Source: Dysosmobacter segnis (lineage in GTDB: Bacteria > Bacillota > Clostridia > Oscillospirales > Oscillospiraceae). Taken from it: DNA of 52,911 nucleotides. Both the position numbers and the translations under genes were made by a program. The notes under the pieces are model-generated. The model was given only the letters and a program-made list of their open reading frames with translations. It had not been told where the DNA came from and searched no databases. The stretch lies in NCBI RefSeq assembly GCF_014297285.1, contig NZ_JACOQI010000021.1, forward strand, positions 1 to 52,911. The letters are read 5' to 3'. This document shows, one piece after another, positions 16,402-23,781 of this stretch. Every line of letters starts with the position of its first letter. Position 1 is the stretch's first letter.

Positions 16402-16763
16402 CAGCCCACCCCCCGGCAGATATCCAGATACAGGCAAGCAGCTCTATACAGCGCCTTTGCCTGCCCCTTCTCGGACACATCTACCGCAGTTGCGGCCGCG
16501 CTGCCATAGGACGTAGACACGGAGCCAATGGAGGCAGACTGCACCGCTCCAGCATCGCCGCTGACGATCAGATCCACATTATGCAGCGCCTCAGCCATAG
16601 CGCAGACGGCCATACCCTCTGCCTGCTCGTCCGGAGCAGTCACAGTATAGATCCGCTTGTAGCGACGGAGTTGATCCGCCGCCCTGGCTTCCAGCTCCGC
16701 CCAATCGTCAGCAGGGATGGCGCCGCCATGATAGACGGAACTGTAAAATTCATAATCGACCAT
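16401..16763 (-). CDS. Head-tail connector protein
   Basis: A 120-residue helical protein (DDWAELEARAADQLRRYKRI, then AKALYRAACLYLDICRGVG), the size and helical pattern of gp6-like adaptor/connector proteins that bind the portal. It lies between the zinc-finger mini-gene after the capsid and the head-completion genes. GAGGAG precedes the ATG. Confidence 0.7.
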   Translation of the reverse strand: MVDYEFYSSVYHGGAIPADDWAELEARAADQLRRYKRIYTVTAPDEQAEGMAVCAMAEALHNVDLIVSGDAGAVQSASIGSVSTSYGSAAATAVDVSEKGQAKALYRAACLYLDICRGVG

Positions 16764-16777
16764 AGCGGCGCTCCTCC

Positions 16778-16948
16778 TTACGCTTCTGTGTCAGCAGCCT
16801 CGGGCTGCTTGGCTTCAAGCTGCTCAGCTTCAGTGTGTTTGTCCTTAAGGTGCTTCGCAAAAGCCGCTTCGCTCTTGTAGTTCTTGCCGCAATGTGGGCA
16901 GATATAAGCCGGTTCCTCCGGCGGCAGGATCATGCCGACAATACGCAT
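16778..16948 (-). CDS. Small C2H2 zinc-finger protein in the head operon
   Basis: A 56-residue gene with a perfect AAGGAGG element eight bases before ATG 16948. Residues 18-40 form a classical C2H2 finger (C-x2-C-x12-H-x4-H: CPHCGKNYKSEAAFAKHLKD then KH). The rest is an acidic Gln/Glu-rich tail (TEAEQLEAKQPEAADTEA). It sits between the major capsid gene and the connector. It may be a head decoration or DNA-binding protein; phage versions with this size and place exist, but the function is not established. Confidence 0.8.
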   Translation of the reverse strand: MRIVGMILPPEEPAYICPHCGKNYKSEAAFAKHLKDKHTEAEQLEAKQPEAADTEA

Positions 16949-16960
16949 ACCCGTTCCTCC

Positions 16961-17845
16961 TTAGGCCTTGGCCTTATGGTGCAGGTAGATGCCCGCCACC
17001 TTGTTCTCGTATACGTCAGCAATGCCGACATTGCGGTAGCCGAACTTATAGGCGTCGGCGCTCTGGTTCTGCTCAGGAGTGATGATCTTGGGCGCCACGT
17101 GCTTCTCGAACTGGATAACAGCGGACTTTTCGATGATCATGAAGTTGATATCGCAGCCGTTGGTGGGGTCCTTCACATAGCCGCCGGCCTCTTCGCTGGA
17201 GGTCGTACCGTCATACTGATCGATAGCGGTATAGAAACGGCTCTGAGGCACCTTGACGATGCCCGCAAAGGTTTCCAGAACCTCCTTGGATTTGGTGGTA
17301 TCCAGGTCGCGGATCATGCCGTACAGAGTGGGTGTGATGAACAGATAGCGGTTGTTGGGGTCCACCTCATCCTCGTCCATCTTGTTCACGCCTGCGCGCA
17401 AGGCAGTGACGACAGCCGCACCGTCTGCCAGAGTCGCACCGGCAGAGATTTTGGAGATACCAGAAGCGCCGGCATACTGGGCGAAGCGGAAGGCATCCAG
17501 TTCCGGACCAACCTTCGTCCGCAGGAACTCACCAGAGAGCTGGCCGAAGGCAATGCCGGCAGTCTCCAGATTATCCATAGTATCCACCTGGAACATGCGG
17601 CCACGGTCAAAATTGCACCTGACCGTCTCATTGGTGAGCGTTACATCACCATTCACATAACCGCCGTTGCGGCTGTAATCGGCGAGGCCCTGCATAGAGA
17701 TCTTGGGGATAATCATCTCGTTGTAGCTTGCGCCCTGACGCACCAGCTCAGGGTTACCATCCAGTACAGAGGTCAGGGAAGCCTGCTTGTAGATCTTATC
17801 CAGGATAGGGATAAAAGTCTTAGCCAGAGTAATAGCGTTTGCCAT
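16961..17845 (-). CDS. Major capsid protein (HK97 fold)
   Basis: A 294-residue protein (MANAITLAKTFIPILDKIYK, GLADYSRNGGYVNGDVTLT, then VDPNNRYLFITPTLYGMIRD) that fits the HK97-type major capsid proteins of clostridial siphophages lacking a long N-terminal delta domain. A separate scaffold gene lies just upstream, which fits that class. GAGAGGAG precedes ATG 17845. Confidence 0.9.
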   Translation of the reverse strand: MANAITLAKTFIPILDKIYKQASLTSVLDGNPELVRQGASYNEMIIPKISMQGLADYSRNGGYVNGDVTLTNETVRCNFDRGRMFQVDTMDNLETAGIAFGQLSGEFLRTKVGPELDAFRFAQYAGASGISKISAGATLADGAAVVTALRAGVNKMDEDEVDPNNRYLFITPTLYGMIRDLDTTKSKEVLETFAGIVKVPQSRFYTAIDQYDGTTSSEEAGGYVKDPTNGCDINFMIIEKSAVIQFEKHVAPKIITPEQNQSADAYKFGYRNVGIADVYENKVAGIYLHHKAKA

Positions 17846-17873
17846 TATGAAAAACTCCTCTCGTTATTGTGTC

Positions 17874-18437
17874 TCAATCCTTCTCTGGATCGAGTCCGGC
17901 GGCTGCCATAATCTTGGCAGTCTCAGCATCATACTTACTGGGAGGAGTGGACCGGCCCGTACCGCCCGCATAGGGAGGCGGTGTGCTGTCATCCTCAAAC
18001 AGATAGGCGTTATCCTTCTTCAGAGCCTCCAGAGCGTCCTTGATATCCGCGTCCTGATTGGTAGACTTCTTCAGCTTCTCGACATCCAGCAGCGCGGAAA
18101 TAGCCTTGGCATTGCGGCCCTTGGCGGCGGTGATGGCCTCTTTGATCTTTCCATCAAACGCCATTCCGTTCAGCTTGTCCTGCCACTCCTTGTCTTTGGT
18201 GGAGAGTTGGGTATTGAGGGTCTTGATCTTGTCCTGCAGATCCTTCACGTCAACGCCCTCGAACGCCTTCAGGCCATCCTGAGCGGTCTTCAGCTGCTCC
18301 TTGATCGCCTCGTAGTCGGCGAAAGGCTTCTTCGCGGACTCGATATCCCGGCCATTCTCCGCCATGATCGTGTCGATCAGATCCTTGCCCAGCGCCTGGT
18401 CGCCGATCTTCAGATTTTCCAGAAATTCACGCTTCAC
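17874..18437 (-). CDS. Phage scaffold protein (GP20 family)
   Basis: A 187-residue, highly charged, helical protein of the phage minor structural GP20 family: KREFLENLKIGDQALGKDLI, then a coiled-coil region (EQLKTAQDGLKAFEG, LQDKIKTLNTQLSTKDKEW) and a proline-rich break before KYDAETAKIMAAAGLDP. It directs procapsid assembly. It starts at a GTG (18437) with GAGAGGAG upstream. Confidence 0.88.
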   Translation of the reverse strand: MKREFLENLKIGDQALGKDLIDTIMAENGRDIESAKKPFADYEAIKEQLKTAQDGLKAFEGVDVKDLQDKIKTLNTQLSTKDKEWQDKLNGMAFDGKIKEAITAAKGRNAKAISALLDVEKLKKSTNQDADIKDALEALKKDNAYLFEDDSTPPPYAGGTGRSTPPSKYDAETAKIMAAAGLDPEKD

Positions 18438-18483
18438 TGTTTTCTCCTCTCTCCGCTACGCTTTCGGTACGCGGGTCGCCTCC

Positions 18484-18653
18484 GCTGCGGTCGGCCTTGA
18501 TTACGCCTGGCCAGGGCAAATATGAGCACAGGCACAGGCCTGCAATCAACAAAAAGCTCTTGTATTCTATCTGAAAATATGGTATATAATAAGCAAAGAT
18601 AAAGTCGGTCGTGGCCCCCGAAACCCGCCTTTGGCGGCTGGGCTGCGGTCGGC
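18484..18653. repeat. 12-bp direct repeats behind the toxin gene
   Basis: GCTGCGGTCGGC occurs at 18484-18495 and again at 18642-18653, two bases beyond the stop of the toxin-fusion gene. The 217-bp gap (18438-18654) between that gene and the scaffold is unusual for this tightly packed operon. On the minus strand a frame without a good start codon runs through the gap and ends at a TGA overlapping the scaffold start (it ends DPRTESVAERGENSEA). This looks like the stranded 3' tail of an older gene, which would fit replacement of the gene end by a toxin cassette. Confidence 0.5.
18560..18590 (+). promoter_or_regulatory. Promoter-like element opposing the toxin gene
   Basis: TTGTAT (18560-18565), then 17 bp to TATATA (18583-18588), or 19 bp to TATAAT (18585-18590), on the plus strand inside an AT-rich patch of an otherwise GC-rich operon. 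All genes here are on the minus strand, so transcription would be antisense. Confidence 0.4.
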
Positions 18654-18665
18654 TTTATTTATTTC
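18597..18665 (+). ncRNA. Candidate antisense RNA over the toxin 3' end
   Basis: Downstream of the plus-strand promoter, TAAAGTCGG pairs with TCGGCTTTA through G.U pairs that only work in the plus-strand RNA. An inner CCGCC/GGCGG hairpin is enclosed, and TTTATTTATTTC follows as a terminator-like tail. The RNA would overlap the last few codons of the toxin fusion. It could instead be an RNA-processing or recombination site. Transcription is inferred, not shown. Confidence 0.35.
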
Positions 18666-20403
18666 TCTGTAGAACCCGAATGATCTTCATATTCCTGACA
18701 AGAACCACGGTATCAATGAATTTTGTGTGCGTAGAGCGGAAGAGCGCCTCTGCCTGTTTGTAAATATCTTCTTCACTCAACGGGCAATCCGTAACATCGA
18801 GAATGAAATTATCCGCTTGGTCAGCCTGCTTGGCGACAGCATTGTAAATCGTGTTCTTGCTATTGCCACGCAGCGTCTTGAGATCGTATCGCGCGCCGTG
18901 GAACAGAAAATCTGGCGTGGGTACGCCCTGAGGCTCATTGACCCTGGGAACCAGATATAGTTCTCCGCCGACTTCTCGCTCAAGAAGCTCGGCGATTTCT
19001 TTTTCATGGGCATCGTGATCCAGGACCACATTATGACCATCAACTTTATAGGTTACTCCGTTGAATGTGTACTCCTGCAGTTCTAACACCGGGTGACTGT
19101 TTGGCTTGGCATCCGGATACCAGTTGCCCGTAATATCGGTAAATCGTTCAGGCTTGGGCAGCTCCGGAGGTGCAGGAGATTTGGGAGGATCAGGCAGTTC
19201 AGGCGGCTCGGGCGGCTTAATCACTTCCGGCGTCAACACCGTGGAGCTTGCCGGTTTTTCCAACAGCAGCTGCTTCATCTGCTTCGGGCCAAAGCCGGAC
19301 ACCTCCAACCGCTCGTCCTCTGTGCGGAGACCAACGCCATCGGAAAAGCTGCGATATTCCTGCTGCAGGAGCACCAGGCGGCTCTTTCGCGGCGCTGCGT
19401 CCTCCGGCCCAGCCAGCAGCACACGGCGTTTCTGCGCCCGTATGGCGCGCTCCATGCGGCGCTGCATCTGCGTAGCCTCATAGCCGGTATAATGCCGGCC
19501 CTCGAAAGTGACGCCCTTTTCGTTGTCCTGCCGGAACTGCTCCAATTCGGCGGCAGTATACTGCGGACGGGTCACGCCAAGAATGATCGGGCTGGCAACA
19601 TGGCCGCAGTTCAGCGTGCCGATCCGGCGCACCAGACTGTTATTGAGCGCCTCATAGGCGGCATCGCTGTACTGTAGGCCCTGTATCGGCTCATGATCCG
19701 GGGCGCTGTTGGCGTGTGCGGAGATCTCCCAGCCGTTACAGCCGAGGGCGTCGTGGTTCTGCTGGCTGATCTGCTCCGTCATTAGGCCGAGGCCGCCCAT
19801 GATATTGCGCCGAACCGCCGCTTCCAGCCCGGTGTGTACCCCGGAAGCGTATGCGACAGAAACACCATGCTTTACGATCCCGGAGCAGGCCCGCCGGATC
19901 GCGGTGTTGTAATCGGCGGCGCCGGTGAATACCTGCTGAAAGGCGTAGTCTGTGCAGGCCATATACGCCTTCGGTAAAGTCTGATATTGGCCGTATGGAT
20001 CCATCAGCATGATGGCCTTGGTCTGTGTGATGTTCTTCAGCCCATCACCAGCCAGGGCGACAGCGGCAGACACGATCTGCTGGGTCGCCGGATTCGCGTC
20101 AAACGGTATGAGATGCCCCGGATACCTGCTGAGCGTCGTATCATACCCATATCGAGCCGCCGTGCGTAGGAGTTTCCTCGCTTCCCCTCGGGTCACGCCG
20201 AGCAGCTGGGCGAGGTCTCGCTCCAGTTCCTTGCGGTCCTTCCCCAGCCATTCAGCACGCCAGGCTTCATAGGCGGCGGTGCTGGTGAGCTTTCCCGCAT
20301 CCTGTATGCGGCGGGCAATATTCTTCAGAAGGTAGGTGTTGATCGGGTCGATCAGACGCCCCGCAGCGAGGCGGAAACCCTCGATCTGCTCCGGCGTCAG
20401 CAT
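18655..20403 (-). CDS. Phage minor capsid protein 2 fused to a CdiA-type toxin nuclease domain
   Basis: A 582-residue fusion. Residues 1-~380 are a Phage_min_cap2 (MuF-like) minor head protein, with the paired motifs SAHANSAPDHEPIQG (228-242) and TLNCGHVASP (263-272). Residues 391-419 are a proline-rich linker. Residues ~440-582 match the C-terminal tRNase/nuclease domain of CdiA-type contact-dependent toxins: TPDFLF (496-501), YDLKT (506-510) and RGNSKNTIYNA (512-522), followed by NFILDVTDCPLS (532-543) and VVLVRNMKIIRVL (566-578). D498, D507 and K509 are plausible PD-(D/E)XK-like active residues. Known MuF-toxin fusions in temperate phages carry such effectors on virions. No immunity gene follows; the next 217 bp hold repeats and a possible antisense RNA. 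Head-domain call is strong, nuclease type tentative. Confidence 0.85.
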   Translation of the reverse strand: MLTPEQIEGFRLAAGRLIDPINTYLLKNIARRIQDAGKLTSTAAYEAWRAEWLGKDRKELERDLAQLLGVTRGEARKLLRTAARYGYDTTLSRYPGHLIPFDANPATQQIVSAAVALAGDGLKNITQTKAIMLMDPYGQYQTLPKAYMACTDYAFQQVFTGAADYNTAIRRACSGIVKHGVSVAYASGVHTGLEAAVRRNIMGGLGLMTEQISQQNHDALGCNGWEISAHANSAPDHEPIQGLQYSDAAYEALNNSLVRRIGTLNCGHVASPIILGVTRPQYTAAELEQFRQDNEKGVTFEGRHYTGYEATQMQRRMERAIRAQKRRVLLAGPEDAAPRKSRLVLLQQEYRSFSDGVGLRTEDERLEVSGFGPKQMKQLLLEKPASSTVLTPEVIKPPEPPELPDPPKSPAPPELPKPERFTDITGNWYPDAKPNSHPVLELQEYTFNGVTYKVDGHNVVLDHDAHEKEIAELLEREVGGELYLVPRVNEPQGVPTPDFLFHGARYDLKTLRGNSKNTIYNAVAKQADQADNFILDVTDCPLSEEDIYKQAEALFRSTHTKFIDTVVLVRNMKIIRVLQRNK

Positions 20404-21791
20404 TACTCATCCCCCGCCCCTTCCATCGCTTGGATCTCAGGCATATACTTCTCCCGAACCTTCTTCAGATCTGCCTCGGTTTCGATCGGCATATCGAAAT
20501 ACCAGCCGACAGCGATCTCCGGCTTCAGGAGGCCACGGGCCACCATGTCCTTATAGTCAGACCATGTCTGATCCTCGTCATACAAAATCCCATTGCCCCA
20601 GCTGATGACCACATCCTTGGCAGGGTCGATATCCGGGCCAGAGTAGATCTTGTACATTCGCCCGAGGACGCCGCACACGCGCAGCGCTTCTCTGGCCGCA
20701 GTCTCCCACATGTGCTGGAAGTCGATAATGGTCAGGTTATAGTCTCCGGCACTGCTGGTGATCTCCGTTGCGGTACGTTCAGCGGCCTCCACCTCGGAGA
20801 GCAGGCCGCGCTTCAGGCCGATCAAACTCTCCGCATTGCGAAGGTACTCTGTCTTTCTCGCCAAGAAGGACTGCTCTCGCAAGGCCGGCGAGAAGATCGT
20901 CATGCCGACGGCGTCCGGGTCATCATCAAGGCCCACAAAGAGGTCATCCGTCAGCCGTTTCTTGCCGTCAGAGCCTGTCCTCAGCAGATCCGCTGACGCC
21001 ACAATGCGGCTCCGACCATTCTCAAACTCCCGGTTAAGCTGCGCTTCGTTCCGGTTGATGTTATGGATCAAGCCAGCCGCCGGCGCATAGACACTGACGG
21101 CGTCCGGGCTGCCATCCACCGTGTTCTCCTGCGGAGCCCGTACCGGGATCAGGCCGATGGAGCCGATACCTGGAAGAACCAACTCCGGCACCAAGTCCGC
21201 GTATTTTTCCAAGGCGCCGAGGCTCGTTTCGTACCCAAGGATCTGCGCGGTCTCGGAGCGGTACAGCTTGGTTTCGATAGTCAAATCGCCTTTTGTATCC
21301 ACACGGCGCCGTTCAAGCAGCGTGTAGTAGCTCCGGCCCTCCACGGTGCGCTCCGCCATGCCGATATCGGTGATCTCATCGCGTTCGTTGCGGCCCAGTG
21401 GGATATAGCTGCCACGGGACACCACGGCGAACGTCACGCCCATCCGGCCAAAGACCGGCTTCAGGAAGCACTGGCCACCGATAAGAGCCTGCTGCATAGC
21501 TTTGACCTTGACTGCGTCCAGCTCACGCAGAAGGGCGTCGATATACTCAGCCCCCTGCTTTGTCGGCACGGCCTTGTATTCGGAGAAGGTGGTCTTGGTA
21601 AGCTTGGCCACCACCGACACCGGGATGCGCTGGCACGGGTCTTCGTCCTGTGTAGGCTCTGTCTGATAGTACAGCTGCGCCCAGTCCTTGATTGCCGCCT
21701 GCATCGTGTCGGTTGTAATGTCCTTCACGCCGAAAGCCTGCTCAAAGTTATAAACTTTTCCCTGCTCAAACAGGGCGGAGAAAATACTCAC
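20403..21791 (-). CDS. Portal protein (SPP1 Gp6-like)
   Basis: A 462-residue portal of the SPP1 Gp6-like family. Markers are the N-terminal helix, PVSVVAKLTKTTFSEYKAV, HNINRNEAQLNREFENGRSR before the stem, TEITSSAGDYNLTI at the tunnel-loop region, and the C-terminal crown helices ending KKVREKYMPEIQAMEG. It forms the dodecameric DNA gate of the capsid. It overlaps the 69-residue gene upstream by four bases and the minor head gene downstream by one base. Confidence 0.9.
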   Translation of the reverse strand: MSIFSALFEQGKVYNFEQAFGVKDITTDTMQAAIKDWAQLYYQTEPTQDEDPCQRIPVSVVAKLTKTTFSEYKAVPTKQGAEYIDALLRELDAVKVKAMQQALIGGQCFLKPVFGRMGVTFAVVSRGSYIPLGRNERDEITDIGMAERTVEGRSYYTLLERRRVDTKGDLTIETKLYRSETAQILGYETSLGALEKYADLVPELVLPGIGSIGLIPVRAPQENTVDGSPDAVSVYAPAAGLIHNINRNEAQLNREFENGRSRIVASADLLRTGSDGKKRLTDDLFVGLDDDPDAVGMTIFSPALREQSFLARKTEYLRNAESLIGLKRGLLSEVEAAERTATEITSSAGDYNLTIIDFQHMWETAAREALRVCGVLGRMYKIYSGPDIDPAKDVVISWGNGILYDEDQTWSDYKDMVARGLLKPEIAVGWYFDMPIETEADLKKVREKYMPEIQAMEGAGDE

Positions 21792-21997
21792 GGCTTAGAT
21801 ACCTCCCGACAGTTGATCACGATCCGGGGCTGGCGGCGCTGCGCGGCCTGAACCCCGTCGATATATGCCTGCAGGCGCTCGATCTCTCTGGCCTGGGCTT
21901 TACACTTCTCGCTCAGCAGTTCGTTAGCACGCATCAGATCATCTCTGCACCATGCCGGAAGGAACCGCTCATACAGCCACTTTTTCAGTTTGCTCAC
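21788..21997 (-). CDS. Small coiled-coil protein between terminase and portal
   Basis: A 69-residue basic protein with a helical centre (ANELLSEKCKAQAREIERLQ) and no recognised domain. It overlaps terL and portal by four bases each, so translation is coupled. Small genes of this kind are frequent at this point in clostridial phages; the function is unknown. Confidence 0.65.
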   Translation of the reverse strand: MSKLKKWLYERFLPAWCRDDLMRANELLSEKCKAQAREIERLQAYIDGVQAAQRRQPRIVINCREVSKP

Positions 21998-23232
21998 TGG
22001 CCCCTCCGTTTCCAGATCTTGTTTGTGCCATATCTTACAGCGTCGATGTGATGGTTGGCCGCGTCAGGATAGCCCTGCAGCACCTCGCCCGTCTTTCCAT
22101 CGCGCTCGTATTCGTATTCAGAAAATTCTTGCGCGGTATCTGGGCACCTGCCCGGGTCTATCACGATAGCGGCCAGCGATTGCAGCCACTTCATGGAGTA
22201 GGCGACGCTGCCCGGTCCCTTCTCAGATGCCCGGCAGTTCAGGCCGTAGCTGCGGTAATCGCTGACGGATTTCTCCTCAGCACTATCCGCGATCAGCAGC
22301 TCCCCGGCAGGGACCCGGCCCTTAACCAGCGCCGCAGTGTCTGCATTGCTGGTACGGTTGCGGGTCAGCTCGTCAAACAGGTAGAGCGTGCGTCGGGCGG
22401 CGTCATAGTGCATCCGGTTCCATGCCCAGGGGTCAGGATACCAGCCCCAGTCCACGCCGTTTGTGACCCGGTCGAACTGCCCGATCTCGGCGTCTGTAAT
22501 CGCCCGGAGCTGTAGATTTTCAAAGACCTGTGTACCGGAGCCGACCACTTCACCCAGATACTCATGCCGGTACCCGGTAGGATTTGTGTTCTTCAGGTGC
22601 TCGGCGTCGGCAATGAAACGCGGGCCGAGCCATTCCGGCGGGGCGGTCAGATAGGTGCTGTGATGGACCATCTGTCCGGGCTTCTTCTCCAGCACGTAAC
22701 GATTGGCCCAGTTACGCGCCATCGCCGGCGGGTTAAAGCTCTTGAAGGTAAAGCTGAAGGAGCCGCCGCGTAATGTAGACTGCTCCACATTACGGATCTG
22801 CTCCGGGCCGTCAAACTGGTCCAATTCCTCGAACCAATCGATGCCAATGTAGCCGAAGGGCACTTTGATAGACTTTACCTTGCCGGGATCGTCCAGACCG
22901 AAAAACATGATTTTCTGTCCGGTGGGGAGATATGTGCATTCCATCGGGCTCACCGTGCAGCGGAACTTCCGCGTTAGGCCCAGCTGGGTGATGGCCCACA
23001 CGATCTGCGTATAGACGGTCGTCCGCAGCGTATTGCCGTATTTACGGAACACACAGGCATGGATCAGCGGATTCTTTAGGAGCAGCAGAACGATTTCAAC
23101 TGAAACGAAGGAAGACTTACAGCTTCCGCGCCCGCCTTTCTCGACCAGCTCGTTGATCTTGCCGGACTTTACAGCCCGGTGTGATTCCGCGAACGCCGGG
23201 GAGATCACGTCAGAGAGTTTACAGGTCGTCAA
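21994..23232 (-). CDS. terL: Terminase large subunit
   Basis: A 412-residue DNA-packaging motor. Walker A is GGRGSCKSS (residues 33-41 from the chosen start) and Walker B is YIGIDWFEEL (128-137). The C-terminal RNase H-like nuclease begins near GVDWGWYPDP and ends DAANHHIDAVRYGTNKIW. A TTG at 23232 is chosen as start: GGAGGTG lies 10 bases upstream, the protein then begins at the conserved KLSDVISPAF stretch, and the terS stop is overlapped. ATG 23250 is the alternative but leaves no spacing to its GAGGAGG. Confidence 0.92.
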   Translation of the reverse strand: MTTCKLSDVISPAFAESHRAVKSGKINELVEKGGRGSCKSSFVSVEIVLLLLKNPLIHACVFRKYGNTLRTTVYTQIVWAITQLGLTRKFRCTVSPMECTYLPTGQKIMFFGLDDPGKVKSIKVPFGYIGIDWFEELDQFDGPEQIRNVEQSTLRGGSFSFTFKSFNPPAMARNWANRYVLEKKPGQMVHHSTYLTAPPEWLGPRFIADAEHLKNTNPTGYRHEYLGEVVGSGTQVFENLQLRAITDAEIGQFDRVTNGVDWGWYPDPWAWNRMHYDAARRTLYLFDELTRNRTSNADTAALVKGRVPAGELLIADSAEEKSVSDYRSYGLNCRASEKGPGSVAYSMKWLQSLAAIVIDPGRCPDTAQEFSEYEYERDGKTGEVLQGYPDAANHHIDAVRYGTNKIWKRRGQ

Positions 23233-23569
23233 TGATCTGCACACCTCCATCCTCCTCGCCGGCGACCTCACCCAGCAGGTCAATGACCACCTTCGCGGCC
23301 TTAGCGTCGCCCATGGTGGCCGCTTCCGTCAGTCCGATGATCATAGCCATCTGGTTATCTACATCTTCCGGATCGACCCCTCGGCGGGCTATTTTATTCC
23401 ACTTCCGCTTGTCAGACACCGGCAGTGACAGGTAGATATCAGCAGCCTCTTTCAGGCTGCGCTTACGTCGACGCGACGCGCCGGAAGCAATACCGCCAGC
23501 ACGCCCGTATTCCCTCGCTTCACTCTCGGTTCGCTGGTTGAACGGGATAAGGTTCTTTTCATTTGGCAC
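23219..23569 (-). CDS. terS: Terminase small subunit
   Basis: A 116-residue protein with the Firmicutes phage TerS pattern: PNEKNLIPFNQRTESEAREY, then a basic RRRKRSLKEAADIYLSLP and a helical oligomerisation region. It recognises pac/cos DNA and loads TerL. The start is a GTG (23569) with GAGAGGTGG in front; longer frames run into the terminator region. Confidence 0.75.
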   Translation of the reverse strand: MPNEKNLIPFNQRTESEAREYGRAGGIASGASRRRKRSLKEAADIYLSLPVSDKRKWNKIARRGVDPEDVDNQMAMIIGLTEAATMGDAKAAKVVIDLLGEVAGEEDGGVQIIDDL

Positions 23570-23589
23570 GTCACCACCTCTCTCAGTCC

Positions 23590-23640
23590 AAAAACAAAAA
23601 GCGGCACGCTGGGCTATCACCCAAACCCAGCGTGCCTTGT
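23590..23640 (-). terminator. Strong terminator between control and late genes
   Basis: A perfect 11-bp inverted repeat (GGCACGCTGGG, 23603-23613, with CCCAGCGTGCC, 23626-23636) is followed on the minus strand by GCTTTTTGTTTTT. It overlaps the extreme 5' region of terS, ahead of its start codon, and would stop early transcripts before the packaging genes. Confidence 0.85.
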
Positions 23641-23781
23641 AGGAGCCCGATACTATGGCCGCCTCGGTGCCGGGCGACGATCATAAGGAGATGCGATGCC
23701 GTCCCCTGATTAGACCATAGTGCGTTATTCGATTGTTGTCTATGCACGCAAGCAAAAAAGTGTTGCATATGCAATGCTTTT
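23641..23781. other. Untranslated gap before the late genes
   Basis: No convincing gene. The 75-codon minus frame across 23583-23810 has no ribosome binding site and overlaps the terminator. The gap is the likely site of a late promoter or antiterminator target, but no clear -35/-10 pair was found by eye. Confidence 0.4.
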
